A stretch of DNA of 64,000 nt from contig CAKVOK010000006.1 in the NCBI GenBank assembly GCA_934792465.1, positions 23,369-87,368 on the forward strand. Direction: 5' to 3'. Below, one piece after another: positions 1-7,270 of the stretch. Under the pieces are notes generated by a model that made no database searches, had not been told where the DNA came from, and worked only from the letters and a program-made list of their open reading frames with translations. How positions within the stretch are numbered: the stretch's first letter is position 1; the number at the start of each line of letters is the position of its first letter. Both the position numbers and the translations under genes were made by a program. This DNA is from an uncultured Clostridia bacterium. Its GTDB lineage: Bacteria > Bacillota > Clostridia > RUG12999.

Positions 1-1
1 G

Positions 2-796
2 CCGGAGCCGTTTCTTTCGTTTTGGTTTGACAACATCTGCCGAACGGATATGGCGGCGGTCGCAGCGGACGGAAATGAGCTTCTCGGCGCACTTCATATG
101 CAGGAGTATACGCTGTTTTCTTTCGGCAGAAAATATAAAGCGGTGTATATATGCGGATTCGGCGTGGAGAAGGAAAAGCGGAAAAAGGGAAACGGCAGAA
201 AAATACTTGAATATGCGCACGATTTGTGCAGAAAAAGCGGAGCGGATTTCGTGTTTCTGATGCCTGCCATAGACGGGTATTACGAAAAATTCGGATATGT
301 GCCGTGCAGCGAAAACGTTGTGTATGAATTTGCGTCGTCGGATATTAAATGCGGACACGCAAGAGAGGTAAGACGTGCGGAAAGTGCGGACGGATTGGGC
401 GAAATATACAGGAAATATGCGGAAAAATACGATGTTTATCTGAACCGCAGTATGAAAGATTGCTTCGGCGAATACAGCCTCTACGACGGCGGTGTGTTCA
501 CCTTGGAAGACAAAGGGTATATGCTGTGCAAAAACGAAAGGGATTATACGGAGGTTTTTGAAACGGCGTATACGGATACGGACACGCTGTGCGCATTTTT
601 GGCATATTTAAAGGCGAATGCAAAGGAGCGGATTGTTTTTCATGCGCCGCCGGACGATGAAATCAAGCGCATTTTATACGGAGCCAAGATAAAGAAAACA
701 GTCGAAAGAGGAATAATGGCAAAGCCCCTGAGAAAGCTTGATACGGAAAACGTGTTCGGGTTTTGCGGCGGCAGAGTATTTATAAATATATTTTAA
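2..796 (+). CDS. GNAT family N-acetyltransferase (5' end cut by window)
   Basis: The frame is open from the first bases of the window, so the true start lies upstream and at least 264 residues are visible. The acetyl-CoA pyrophosphate-binding signature R-x-x-G-x-G is seen as RKKGNG about 60 residues in, followed by a helix and later the GYYEKFGYVP stretch that typically closes the GNAT core. Members transfer acetyl groups from acetyl-CoA to amines; the acceptor cannot be read here. The second half (from about residue 115) is a divergent extension, so a two-domain GNAT is possible. It lies 19 bp before a DJ-1 family gene on the same strand. GNAT assignment is good; substrate unknown. Confidence 0.8.
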   Translation, partial: PEPFLSFWFDNICRTDMAAVAADGNELLGALHMQEYTLFSFGRKYKAVYICGFGVEKEKRKKGNGRKILEYAHDLCRKSGADFVFLMPAIDGYYEKFGYVPCSENVVYEFASSDIKCGHAREVRRAESADGLGEIYRKYAEKYDVYLNRSMKDCFGEYSLYDGGVFTLEDKGYMLCKNERDYTEVFETAYTDTDTLCAFLAYLKANAKERIVFHAPPDDEIKRILYGAKIKKTVERGIMAKPLRKLDTENVFGFCGGRVFINIF

Positions 797-815
797 CAAG
801 AAAGGTGAGATAATA

Positions 816-1358
816 ATGGTATACTTATTTTTGGCAGAAGGATTTGAGGAAACGGAAGCTATAGTAACAACAGATATTTTGCGCAGAGGATATGCGGACG
901 TCAAGACCGTGTCGGTATCCGGCGATAAGGCGGTTACGGGTGCGCACGGCATAACGGTTATGGCGGACATTTCGATAAACGAAGTGAAAAAAGCCGATGC
1001 GGAAGCATTCATATTGCCGGGCGGAATGCCGGGAACGAAAAATCTTGCGGAAAGCGAAGAGGTCAAAGAACTGCTGCTGTACGGTTATGAAAACGAAAAG
1101 CTTGTGTGTGCAATCTGCGCCGCACCGTCCGTACTCGGCAAATACGGTATTTTGAAAGGCAGACGTGCGGTATGCTACCCGGGTTTTGAAGATTTTCTTG
1201 ACGGTGCAAAGGTATACGAAACACCTGTCATGCACGACGGCAACGTGATAACGTCGAGAGGTGCGGGAACGGCGCATTTGTTTGCCGAGGAAATCCTCGT
1301 TGCATTAAAAGGCGAACTCGTGGCAGAACCTGTTTTAAAGGGTATGCTTTATGAATAA
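816..1358 (+). CDS. DJ-1/PfpI (ThiJ-like) family protein
   Basis: A 180-residue single-domain protein, the usual DJ-1 size. The family nucleophile elbow is visible as AICAAPSVLG with Cys101, and the conserved acidic residue that tunes it is in GFEETE (Glu11/Glu12). DJ-1 relatives act as glyoxalase/deglycase-type or stress proteins; the older name is 4-methyl-5-(beta-hydroxyethyl)thiazole monophosphate synthesis protein. It starts after an AAGAAAGGTGAG ribosome site and its end overlaps the next gene by 8 bp (ATGAATAA), so the two are translationally coupled. Exact reaction is inferred only at family level. Confidence 0.88.
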   Translation: MVYLFLAEGFEETEAIVTTDILRRGYADVKTVSVSGDKAVTGAHGITVMADISINEVKKADAEAFILPGGMPGTKNLAESEEVKELLLYGYENEKLVCAICAAPSVLGKYGILKGRRAVCYPGFEDFLDGAKVYETPVMHDGNVITSRGAGTAHLFAEEILVALKGELVAEPVLKGMLYE

Positions 1359-1884
1359 ATCCGAGCTGCGAAAAAGCGTTTTGAACATTCGGAGAAATTT
1401 CGGCGGCGAAAAGGAATCGGAAAAAATCTGCGGAAACGTGAAGAGCATGGCGGAATATAAGAATGCGCAATGCGTTGCGGCATTTGTACCGTATAAGAGC
1501 GAGGTTAATATATTACCGCTGATTGAAGAAGCAATGAAAACAAAAAAGGTTTGTTTCCCCGTTACGGACGAAAACGACAGCCTTGAATTTTATTTTGCCG
1601 AAAGCATTTCGGAGCTTGTATCAGGCAGATACGGAATTTTAGAACCGAAACGGGATAAACGTGCCGAAAAAATAGATTTCATGGTTGTTCCGGGTGCCGT
1701 TTTCGGAAAAGACGGATTCCGCATAGGCTACGGCAAGGGCTGCTACGACAGGTATCTTTGCGGCAAGAATATATTTACGTGCGCCGTCGGATATTCTTTT
1801 CAGCTGAAAGAAACCGCAGAGCATGAAACGCATGATGTTAAAATGAGGGCATTTGCTGATGAAACGGAAATTTTATATTTTTAG
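1351..1884 (+). CDS. 5-formyltetrahydrofolate cyclo-ligase
   Basis: A 177-residue cytosolic enzyme that converts 5-formyl-THF to 5,10-methenyl-THF using ATP, returning the storage folate to one-carbon metabolism. The family signature RIGYGKGCYDRYL is present at residues 124-135, together with the basic N-terminal LRKSVLNIRR segment used in nucleotide/folate binding. Length is typical for YgfA/MTHFS proteins. The start overlaps the DJ-1 gene by 8 bp and its end overlaps the next gene by 26 bp, making a compact operon. Confidence 0.9.
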   Translation: MNKSELRKSVLNIRRNFGGEKESEKICGNVKSMAEYKNAQCVAAFVPYKSEVNILPLIEEAMKTKKVCFPVTDENDSLEFYFAESISELVSGRYGILEPKRDKRAEKIDFMVVPGAVFGKDGFRIGYGKGCYDRYLCGKNIFTCAVGYSFQLKETAEHETHDVKMRAFADETEILYF

Positions 1885-2653
1885 TCCGTGTTTTTATATG
1901 CTGATTAGCATACTTGCCGGAGAAGCGGCGGCAGTGATTTTCGCACCTGCGCCGAGAATCGCATATTCGCTTGCTTCAGCGGTTGTACCGCTGATTTTGT
2001 ATATAAATTCGGGCGGCGAAAAAATATCGGCAAAAACGGACAGAATTACATACAAAGTGGTTTTGACCGCCGTGTTTTTGTGGGCGGGCGGAAACCTTTT
2101 GAATTCGGGAGTCAATCTCGGATTGGAAAAGCTCGGATTTTCTCCGCTTGTGCAGCTCGAACCGGAGGACGGCTCATACCGGACGGCGATGAATATATTC
2201 TGCGTGTGCGTGGCTGCGCCGATATGCGAGGAAATCGTATATCGGGGGATTGTCTTAAAAAGCGCATACGTGTACGGCAGAGAAACCGCTGTTTTGGTGT
2301 CGGCACTCTTGTTTGCACTGGCGCACGGCAGCATTACGGTTTTTGCAATGCCGTTTGTATACGGGATAGTATGCGGAGCGATAGCCATGAAAACAGGGAG
2401 TATTGCGCCGGGAATTTTAATTCATTGCATATGCAACACTCTTTCATATGCAATGACGAAAACGGAGTTTCCGGGTGCAGCGGTTGTAACAGCCGTTTTC
2501 GGGGCGGTATATCTTATTTATCTTGCGGTGCGGTTTGTGAAGAATTTCGGAGCGGTTCGGCGTGCCGTATCGGGATTTTTGTACAGTATGGATTTTTGGT
2601 GGATTCCTGTATTTATAAAGGTAATAGTAAGCAATATAATATATCATGCATAA
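1859..2653 (+). CDS. CPBP family intramembrane metalloprotease (Abi/CAAX-like)
   Basis: A 264-residue polytopic membrane protein. The three CPBP motifs are visible in order: EEIVYRG (Glu124/Glu125, Arg129), FALAHG (His156) and HCICN (His189, Asn193), the metal ligands of this type II CAAX-prenyl-protease-like family. I prefer the ATG at 1859 over an upstream TTG. Family members process membrane peptides or give bacteriocin self-immunity; which applies here is unknown. The start lies inside the end of the cyclo-ligase gene. A mosaic repeat block begins immediately downstream. Confidence 0.85.
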   Translation: MKRKFYIFSPCFYMLISILAGEAAAVIFAPAPRIAYSLASAVVPLILYINSGGEKISAKTDRITYKVVLTAVFLWAGGNLLNSGVNLGLEKLGFSPLVQLEPEDGSYRTAMNIFCVCVAAPICEEIVYRGIVLKSAYVYGRETAVLVSALLFALAHGSITVFAMPFVYGIVCGAIAMKTGSIAPGILIHCICNTLSYAMTKTEFPGAAVVTAVFGAVYLIYLAVRFVKNFGAVRRAVSGFLYSMDFWWIPVFIKVIVSNIIYHA

Positions 2654-2654
2654 C

Positions 2655-3030
2655 AGCTAAATTCGCTGTGCGAATTTAATTTAGCTGTTTTGCAAGAAAC
2701 AATTTAGCTATCGAGTGAAATATACAAACCCTATTCAGCGGCACTCGCTGACGCCTCCCTTGTGTAAAGGGAGGGGGACCGCCCGTGGCGGTGGAGGGAT
2801 TGTAAAAGGCAAGAAAATCTTATGATAAGCAAATGCAAAACCTACAACCCCTCAGTCAGCTTGCGCTGCCAGCTCCCCTTACACAGGGGAGCCTATCGAA
2901 GTCCGCACAGACCCAATTCAGCGGCACAGACTAACGCCTCCCTTGTGTAAAGGCGCCGGAAGCTGCCGTGCAGCGGAGGTGTGGGGACCGCCTGTGGCGG
3001 TGGAAGGGTTGTGTAAAGGCGCCACTACAA
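2655..3030 (+). repeat. Mosaic hairpin repeat block 1
   Basis: The 446-bp gap before hslO is filled by the mosaic repeat found at eight places in this window. It starts with AGCTAAATT-type hairpin units (2655-2715), then a module GCCTCCC-TTGTGTAAA-GGGAGGGGGACC-hairpin-GGTGGAGGGATTGT (2753-2803), a CCTACAACCCCTCAGTCAGC module (about 2840-2890), then a second G-rich module carrying the GGCGCCGGAAGCTGCCGTGCAGCGGAGG insert. It has no credible gene: the short frames through it are repeat translations. Orientation is the same as the flanking rightward genes. Confidence 0.9.
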
Positions 3031-3099
3031 TCTCAATGCTCCTATGGGAGTATACACAAACACCGCAATTGCATAATGCGCATTAATAGGAGGATAACA

Positions 3100-3978
3100 A
3101 TGGATAAATTAATCAGAGCCGTTGACAAAAACGGCAGTATCAGAATATTCGGAGCGATTACAACGGAGCTTACGGAAAAGGCTCGGAAAATACATGGACT
3201 TACACCTGTTTCTGCGGCTGCGTTCGGCAGATGCATGGCGGCAAACCTTATGATGGCAATGGATTTGAAAACGGAGGAGGAAACCGTATCTCTGCAATTC
3301 AAGGGCGATGGTCCTCTCGGACTTATCGTGACCGTTGCCGGCAGCAACGGCTGTGTTCGCGGATATGTCGGCGACAATACCGTCGATATTCCGCTGAGAG
3401 AAAACGGCAAGCTGGACGTCGGCGGAGCTGTGGGACAAGGCTATCTTACGGTTATCCGTGACATGAAAATGAAATCGCCGCAGGTCGGCAGAACGGAGCT
3501 TGTGTCGGGCGAGATAGCGGAAGATTTGGCGAATTATTTCGCCGTAAGCGAGCAGATTCCGTCCGTTGTGGCTCTCGGTGTGCTGATAGACAGGGACTAC
3601 AGTGTAAAGGCAGCGGGCGGATATATAATTCAGCTTATGCCCGGAGCGAGCGAAGAAGAAATATCGAAGCTTGAAGAAAATATCCGTAAAATAGATACCG
3701 TTACGAATCTCATAACCGCCGGATATGATATTGAGGATATTATAAAAAAGGCGTGCGACGGATTCGGGATAGAAATAACGGCACAGTCCGTTCCGCAGTA
3801 TAAATGCAATTGCAGCGAAGAACGGATTGAAAAAGCGCTTATAAGCCTTGGCAAGGGCGAGCTTGAAGATATTTTGCACAATGAGGGCTCAACGTCGCTC
3901 ACGTGCTATTTCTGCAATAAAAAATATGATTTCCCGAAAGAAAAGCTTGAAAAATTAATTGAGGACATCAGCAAGTAA
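3100..3978 (+). CDS. hslO: Hsp33, redox-regulated chaperonin
   Basis: A 292-residue cytosolic holdase that is switched on by oxidation and heat. The C-terminal zinc/redox switch is intact: CNC (Cys236, Cys238) and CYFC (Cys269, Cys272), the four cysteines that hold zinc when reduced and form disulfides when activated. The N-terminal domain shows the family start LIRAVDKNGSIRIFGA and the LMAMDLKTEE region. The ATG at 3100 is chosen because it follows AGGAGG by 6 bases; the longer open frame upstream only runs through repeat DNA. It leads a four-gene cluster with the deacylase, ACT-MBL protein and thioesterase. Confidence 0.95.
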   Translation: MDKLIRAVDKNGSIRIFGAITTELTEKARKIHGLTPVSAAAFGRCMAANLMMAMDLKTEEETVSLQFKGDGPLGLIVTVAGSNGCVRGYVGDNTVDIPLRENGKLDVGGAVGQGYLTVIRDMKMKSPQVGRTELVSGEIAEDLANYFAVSEQIPSVVALGVLIDRDYSVKAAGGYIIQLMPGASEEEISKLEENIRKIDTVTNLITAGYDIEDIIKKACDGFGIEITAQSVPQYKCNCSEERIEKALISLGKGELEDILHNEGSTSLTCYFCNKKYDFPKEKLEKLIEDISK

Positions 3979-3997
3979 ATCGGCGGTGATTATACAT

Positions 3998-4486
3998 ATG
4001 AACAAACAGGAAATTTACGATTATCTGAAAGAAAAAAATATTTGGCACGAAATCACGGAGCATAAAGCGGTTTACACCATGGACGAGATGTCGGAGGTAG
4101 ACATTCCGTATCCGGAGGCGGACGCCAAAAATCTTTTTGTGCGTGATGATAAAAAGAGAAATTATTATCTTATAACCGTCCGAGGGGATAAGCGTGTGGA
4201 TTTGAAAAAATTCAGAGAAAAATACGGCACACGTCAGCTCAGCTTTGCTTCCGAAAAAGACCTTGCGGAGATAATGCGCCTGGCGTCGGGGTCGGTAACT
4301 CCGCTCGGCGTGCTGAACGACGGGGAAAGAAAAGTGCACGTGTTCATAGATACGGAGCTTCTTTCGGGATGCGGTCTTATAGGTGTTCACCCGAACGAAA
4401 ACACTGCGACTGTTTGGCTTAAAACAACGGATTTGGCAGATATTATAAGAGAACACGGCAACAGCGTCGATTGGTGGAGCGAATAA
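3998..4486 (+). CDS. ProX/YbaK-type prolyl-tRNA deacylase (trans-editing)
   Basis: A 162-residue single-domain protein of the YbaK/ProX/PrdX group, which hydrolyses mis-charged aminoacyl-tRNA (commonly Ala-tRNA-Pro) in the cytosol. Family landmarks are the DAKNLFVRDDKKRNYYLITV segment, a lysine-rich substrate pocket around KRVDLKK and the GSVTPLGVLND loop that ends the editing site. The ATG at 3998 follows a GGCGGTGATT site; the frame upstream lies inside hslO. Its TAA overlaps the next ATG by one base (TAATG), so the downstream gene is coupled. Family call is firm, exact tRNA is inferred. Confidence 0.88.
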   Translation: MNKQEIYDYLKEKNIWHEITEHKAVYTMDEMSEVDIPYPEADAKNLFVRDDKKRNYYLITVRGDKRVDLKKFREKYGTRQLSFASEKDLAEIMRLASGSVTPLGVLNDGERKVHVFIDTELLSGCGLIGVHPNENTATVWLKTTDLADIIREHGNSVDWWSE

Positions 4487-5934
4487 TGAAAAAAACGTAT
4501 ATAACATCTATGCCGAATCATATCGGCGCATTTTTAAAGGCGAGCGAACGCTTTGCTTCGCTCGGAATAAATATAACACGTGTAAGCTATAACAAAGCTG
4601 TCGATTCGCATACACTGTTCATAGATGCGGAGGGTACGGAGGAACAGCTGAAAAAAGCCGATACGGAGCTTGGAAAAATAGGGTATCTGCAAAACGATTA
4701 CGTCAGGAAAAGCGTCGTGCTTATAGAGTTTCGCCTGAAAGACGTACCCGGCAGCGTAACGGATATACTGAACCTGATTAACAGCTTCAATTTTAATATA
4801 TCGTATATCAGCTCGCAGGAAAACGGCACTGATTATCAGCTTTTTAAAATGGGGCTTTATGTTGACGGCAAGGAAAAAATTTCGGAATTTCTAAAGGCTG
4901 CCGAAAAGCTGTGCAGGGTTCGGGTGATAGATTACAACCGTTCGGAAAAGTTTTATGACAACAGTATTTTTTACAGCACATATGTTGCGGGACTGGCGAA
5001 GATGATGAAACTGCCGAAAGAAACGGAACAGCGGCTTGCCGTGAATGTCAATCTGGCAATGCAGACGCTGGACGAACGGGGACTTTCGCCGTATCGCACG
5101 TTCGACAGCATAAGCCGTTTTACGGAGCTGCTTTCCGTATCGCAGGGCGAGAACTTTGCGCCGAGGATAAGCCGGCATGAGATTGCGAAAAATACCGAAA
5201 TAACGCTTATCGAGCCGCCGTGCGGCAGCAATACGGCGATAATAAAAAGCAACGGAAAAATACTTTTTATAGACAGCGGATATGCCTGCTACAAAGAGGA
5301 AATGCTCGGTATTTTCAGAAATCTGATACCGGAATTCGATACAATGAAAAAGACAATACTTATAACCCATGCAGATGTTGACCACTGCGGACTTCTGCCG
5401 GTTTTTGATGAGATTATCGCAAGCTGCCGCAGTGCCGAATGTCTGGAAAAGGAATATAACGGGAAAAACGGATTTCGTGAGGAAAATCCGCTGCATAAGC
5501 CGTATATTGCGATTTGTAAAATCCTCACGTCTTATTCCGTTCCGAACCCCGATAAGCTGAAAACACCGTGGGAGAATGAGGAGAATCTCGAAGAACCGCT
5601 TACGCATATCGGGTTTTTCGATTTCGGTGAGCTGCATTTCGAGGTGTTTGAGGGGAAAGGCGGACATCTGCCTGGCGAGATTGTGCTGATTGATTACATA
5701 CACCGCATTGCGTTCACCGGTGATATTTATATTAATATGCACGGATTTACGCCGCAGCAGGCGGAATACAACCAATATGCGCCCACGCTGATGACGTCGG
5801 TCGATACCGACCCTGCGCTGTGCGCCGAGGAACGCAAAGCGGTTTTGCGGAAGCTGTGCGGCGGCGAATGGCAGATTTTCGGAGCGCACGGATTCAGGAA
5901 AGTTGCCGAATCGGAGGGAAACCAAAATGGATAA
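4486..5934 (+). CDS. ACT-ACT-metallo-beta-lactamase fold fusion protein
   Basis: A 482-residue protein with two tandem ACT-like regulatory domains (about residues 1-68 and 72-145; the second has VVLIEFRLKDVPGSVTDIL) joined to a metallo-hydrolase domain (about residues 235-480). The metal motif is HADVDH rather than the classical HxHxDH, so the second ligand is Asp. Later ligands fit GGHLPGE and FTGD. ACT domains usually sense amino acids, so an amino-acid-controlled hydrolase is the simplest reading; the linker around 150-230 is unassigned. It is coupled by one-base overlap to the deacylase gene and overlaps the thioesterase start. I do not know a characterised homologue with this order. Confidence 0.75.
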   Translation: MKKTYITSMPNHIGAFLKASERFASLGINITRVSYNKAVDSHTLFIDAEGTEEQLKKADTELGKIGYLQNDYVRKSVVLIEFRLKDVPGSVTDILNLINSFNFNISYISSQENGTDYQLFKMGLYVDGKEKISEFLKAAEKLCRVRVIDYNRSEKFYDNSIFYSTYVAGLAKMMKLPKETEQRLAVNVNLAMQTLDERGLSPYRTFDSISRFTELLSVSQGENFAPRISRHEIAKNTEITLIEPPCGSNTAIIKSNGKILFIDSGYACYKEEMLGIFRNLIPEFDTMKKTILITHADVDHCGLLPVFDEIIASCRSAECLEKEYNGKNGFREENPLHKPYIAICKILTSYSVPNPDKLKTPWENEENLEEPLTHIGFFDFGELHFEVFEGKGGHLPGEIVLIDYIHRIAFTGDIYINMHGFTPQQAEYNQYAPTLMTSVDTDPALCAEERKAVLRKLCGGEWQIFGAHGFRKVAESEGNQNG

Positions 5935-6667
5935 GAATGAAATTGTTTTAAAAAAGGATTTTTTTCCGCAGTTTGCCGATATGGACGCTGACGGATTTAT
6001 AGGCATACGAGGGTATCTCACGTATTTTCAGAATGCCGTAACGGAATATATGATGAATCTCGGACTTGACGGATTCACGCTTTTCGAGAAATACGGCGCC
6101 GCCTGGGTGTATACGAAATATAAGCTGCATATAGAGAAAAAAGCGCGTTTTGCGACTATGCATACGGAATCGTGGACGGAAAAAAGACGGTCGGCTTCTT
6201 CACTTCTGCAAAATCTCACAGTTTTGCAAAACGGCGAAGTGTGTGCGTTCGGCAAGCTCGAATTTTGTCTGTATAATTTTAAGAATAATCGGCTCTGCCG
6301 TATTTCGGATGTGGAATATCCGCTGTCCGCCGAGGTTGAAAAGGCAGTTGATATTGCGCCGTTTGAGCGAATCAAACCGAACGAGGATAAGGGCGAATAT
6401 GTTTATACACATATCGTGCGCTATACCGACCTCGACAGCAATCATCATATGAATAATATAAAATATGCCGATATGCTGCTGAATGTGTTCGGCAGCGATT
6501 TCTATAATACACATTTTATTTCCGATTTCGAAATACATTATATGAACCAGTCCTATGAGGGCGAGAAAATCAAGGTTTATATGAGGATTTCCGAAAGCGG
6601 CGCTGCGGTTACCGGAGAGAAAGAGGACGGCACGAATGCCGCCGTGTGTATTATGAATTTCGGATAA
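5927..6667 (+). CDS. Acyl-ACP thioesterase-like hotdog protein
   Basis: A 246-residue protein with two hotdog-like halves. The second half carries RYTDLDSNHHMNNIKYADM, which matches the R-x-x-D-x-D-x-N-x-H-x-N-N signature of bacterial acyl-ACP thioesterases and includes the catalytic Asn/His region. These enzymes release fatty acids from acyl carrier protein in the cytosol. The ATG at 5927 follows CGGAGGG by 8 bases and overlaps the end of the ACT-MBL gene. It is the last gene of this cluster; a strong stem-loop terminator follows 15 bp later. Confidence 0.82.
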   Translation: MDKNEIVLKKDFFPQFADMDADGFIGIRGYLTYFQNAVTEYMMNLGLDGFTLFEKYGAAWVYTKYKLHIEKKARFATMHTESWTEKRRSASSLLQNLTVLQNGEVCAFGKLEFCLYNFKNNRLCRISDVEYPLSAEVEKAVDIAPFERIKPNEDKGEYVYTHIVRYTDLDSNHHMNNIKYADMLLNVFGSDFYNTHFISDFEIHYMNQSYEGEKIKVYMRISESGAAVTGEKEDGTNAAVCIMNFG

Positions 6668-6681
6668 AATAAAGTCCTGCG

Positions 6682-6727
6682 GGAGGGTGCTGCAAAATGA
6701 AATTGTTTTGCGGCACCCTCCTATTTT
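6682..6727 (+). terminator. Rho-independent terminator after thioesterase gene
   Basis: A stem GGAGGGTGCTGCAAAA pairs with TTTTGCGGCACCCTCC across a short loop (6682-6697 with 6706-6721), followed by TATTTT. It ends the hslO-to-thioesterase unit. Confidence 0.85.
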
Positions 6728-6738
6728 CGGCTAAAAAC

Positions 6739-6752
6739 GTTAAACGTTTAAC
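6739..6752. promoter_or_regulatory. Perfect LacI-family operator-like palindrome
   Basis: GTTAAACGTTTAAC is a perfect 14-bp palindrome with the central CG typical of LacI/CcpA-type operators. It lies 283 bp upstream of a near-identical site at 7022-7035, so a looping pair is possible. The likely ligand is the LacI-type regulator encoded at 30905, but CcpA cannot be excluded. Confidence 0.65.
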
Positions 6753-6759
6753 ACAAATA

Positions 6760-6980
6760 ATCAAGCATACTTGATAAAATTGCTTAAATCGAGGAAATTA
6801 CCTGAAAAATTCGTTAATAAAGCCGGGAGGAAAATACTTCATTAAATTACATAATTATGAAAGCATAAATTGGAATTTAATAATATATTGACGGATTGAA
6901 CAACGCTGAAACGGCTTAAATAAAAGCAATTGTGGGTATTTTGTCAAATGTCTTCAAAATTTTTTGTGAAACTTGCAAAA
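6760..6980 (+). other. AT-rich leader without a gene
   Basis: Within the 603-bp gap before the polysaccharide locus this stretch has no credible reading frame. It contains an ATCAAG-CATA-CTTGAT inverted repeat (6760-6775) and long A/T tracts of the kind found upstream of strong promoters. No riboswitch was recognised. Confidence 0.5.
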
Positions 6981-6986
6981 AAGTAC

Positions 6987-7015
6987 TTGACAAACTGTAA
7001 TAAAAGTTGTATAAT
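6987..7015 (+). promoter_or_regulatory. Consensus sigma-A promoter of the polysaccharide locus
   Basis: TTGACA (6987-6992) and TATAAT (7010-7015) are both perfect and separated by 17 bp. The start site would fall near 7022, leaving a leader of about 250 bases before the first gene at 7271. A repressor operator sits directly on the predicted start. Confidence 0.85.
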
Positions 7016-7021
7016 AAGTTT

Positions 7022-7035
7022 GTAAAACGTTTAAC
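7022..7035. promoter_or_regulatory. LacI-type operator overlapping transcription start
   Basis: GTAAAACGTTTAAC differs from the upstream perfect palindrome at one base. Placed 6 bp after the -10 box it would block RNA polymerase when occupied, which fits substrate-induced control by the LacI protein encoded in the same locus. Confidence 0.7.
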
Positions 7036-7270
7036 ATAACCAAACCTCCCGAGTTGACGGAGTTCGATATGTATGTCACTGATATTCTTTACGGTTGGTA
7101 AAAATTATTCGGATTTGGTATTTTCGGCACAATTCAATCTGCCGAATTTGAATGATTTTTTCAATATATTTTTTGAGTAATTTTGCGGTTTGTCACGAGC
7201 CGCAAATATACTCGGCATTTTGGTTTTGTGCGTGACAAAAAATATTTTTACGGTATGGAGGGTATATCTT

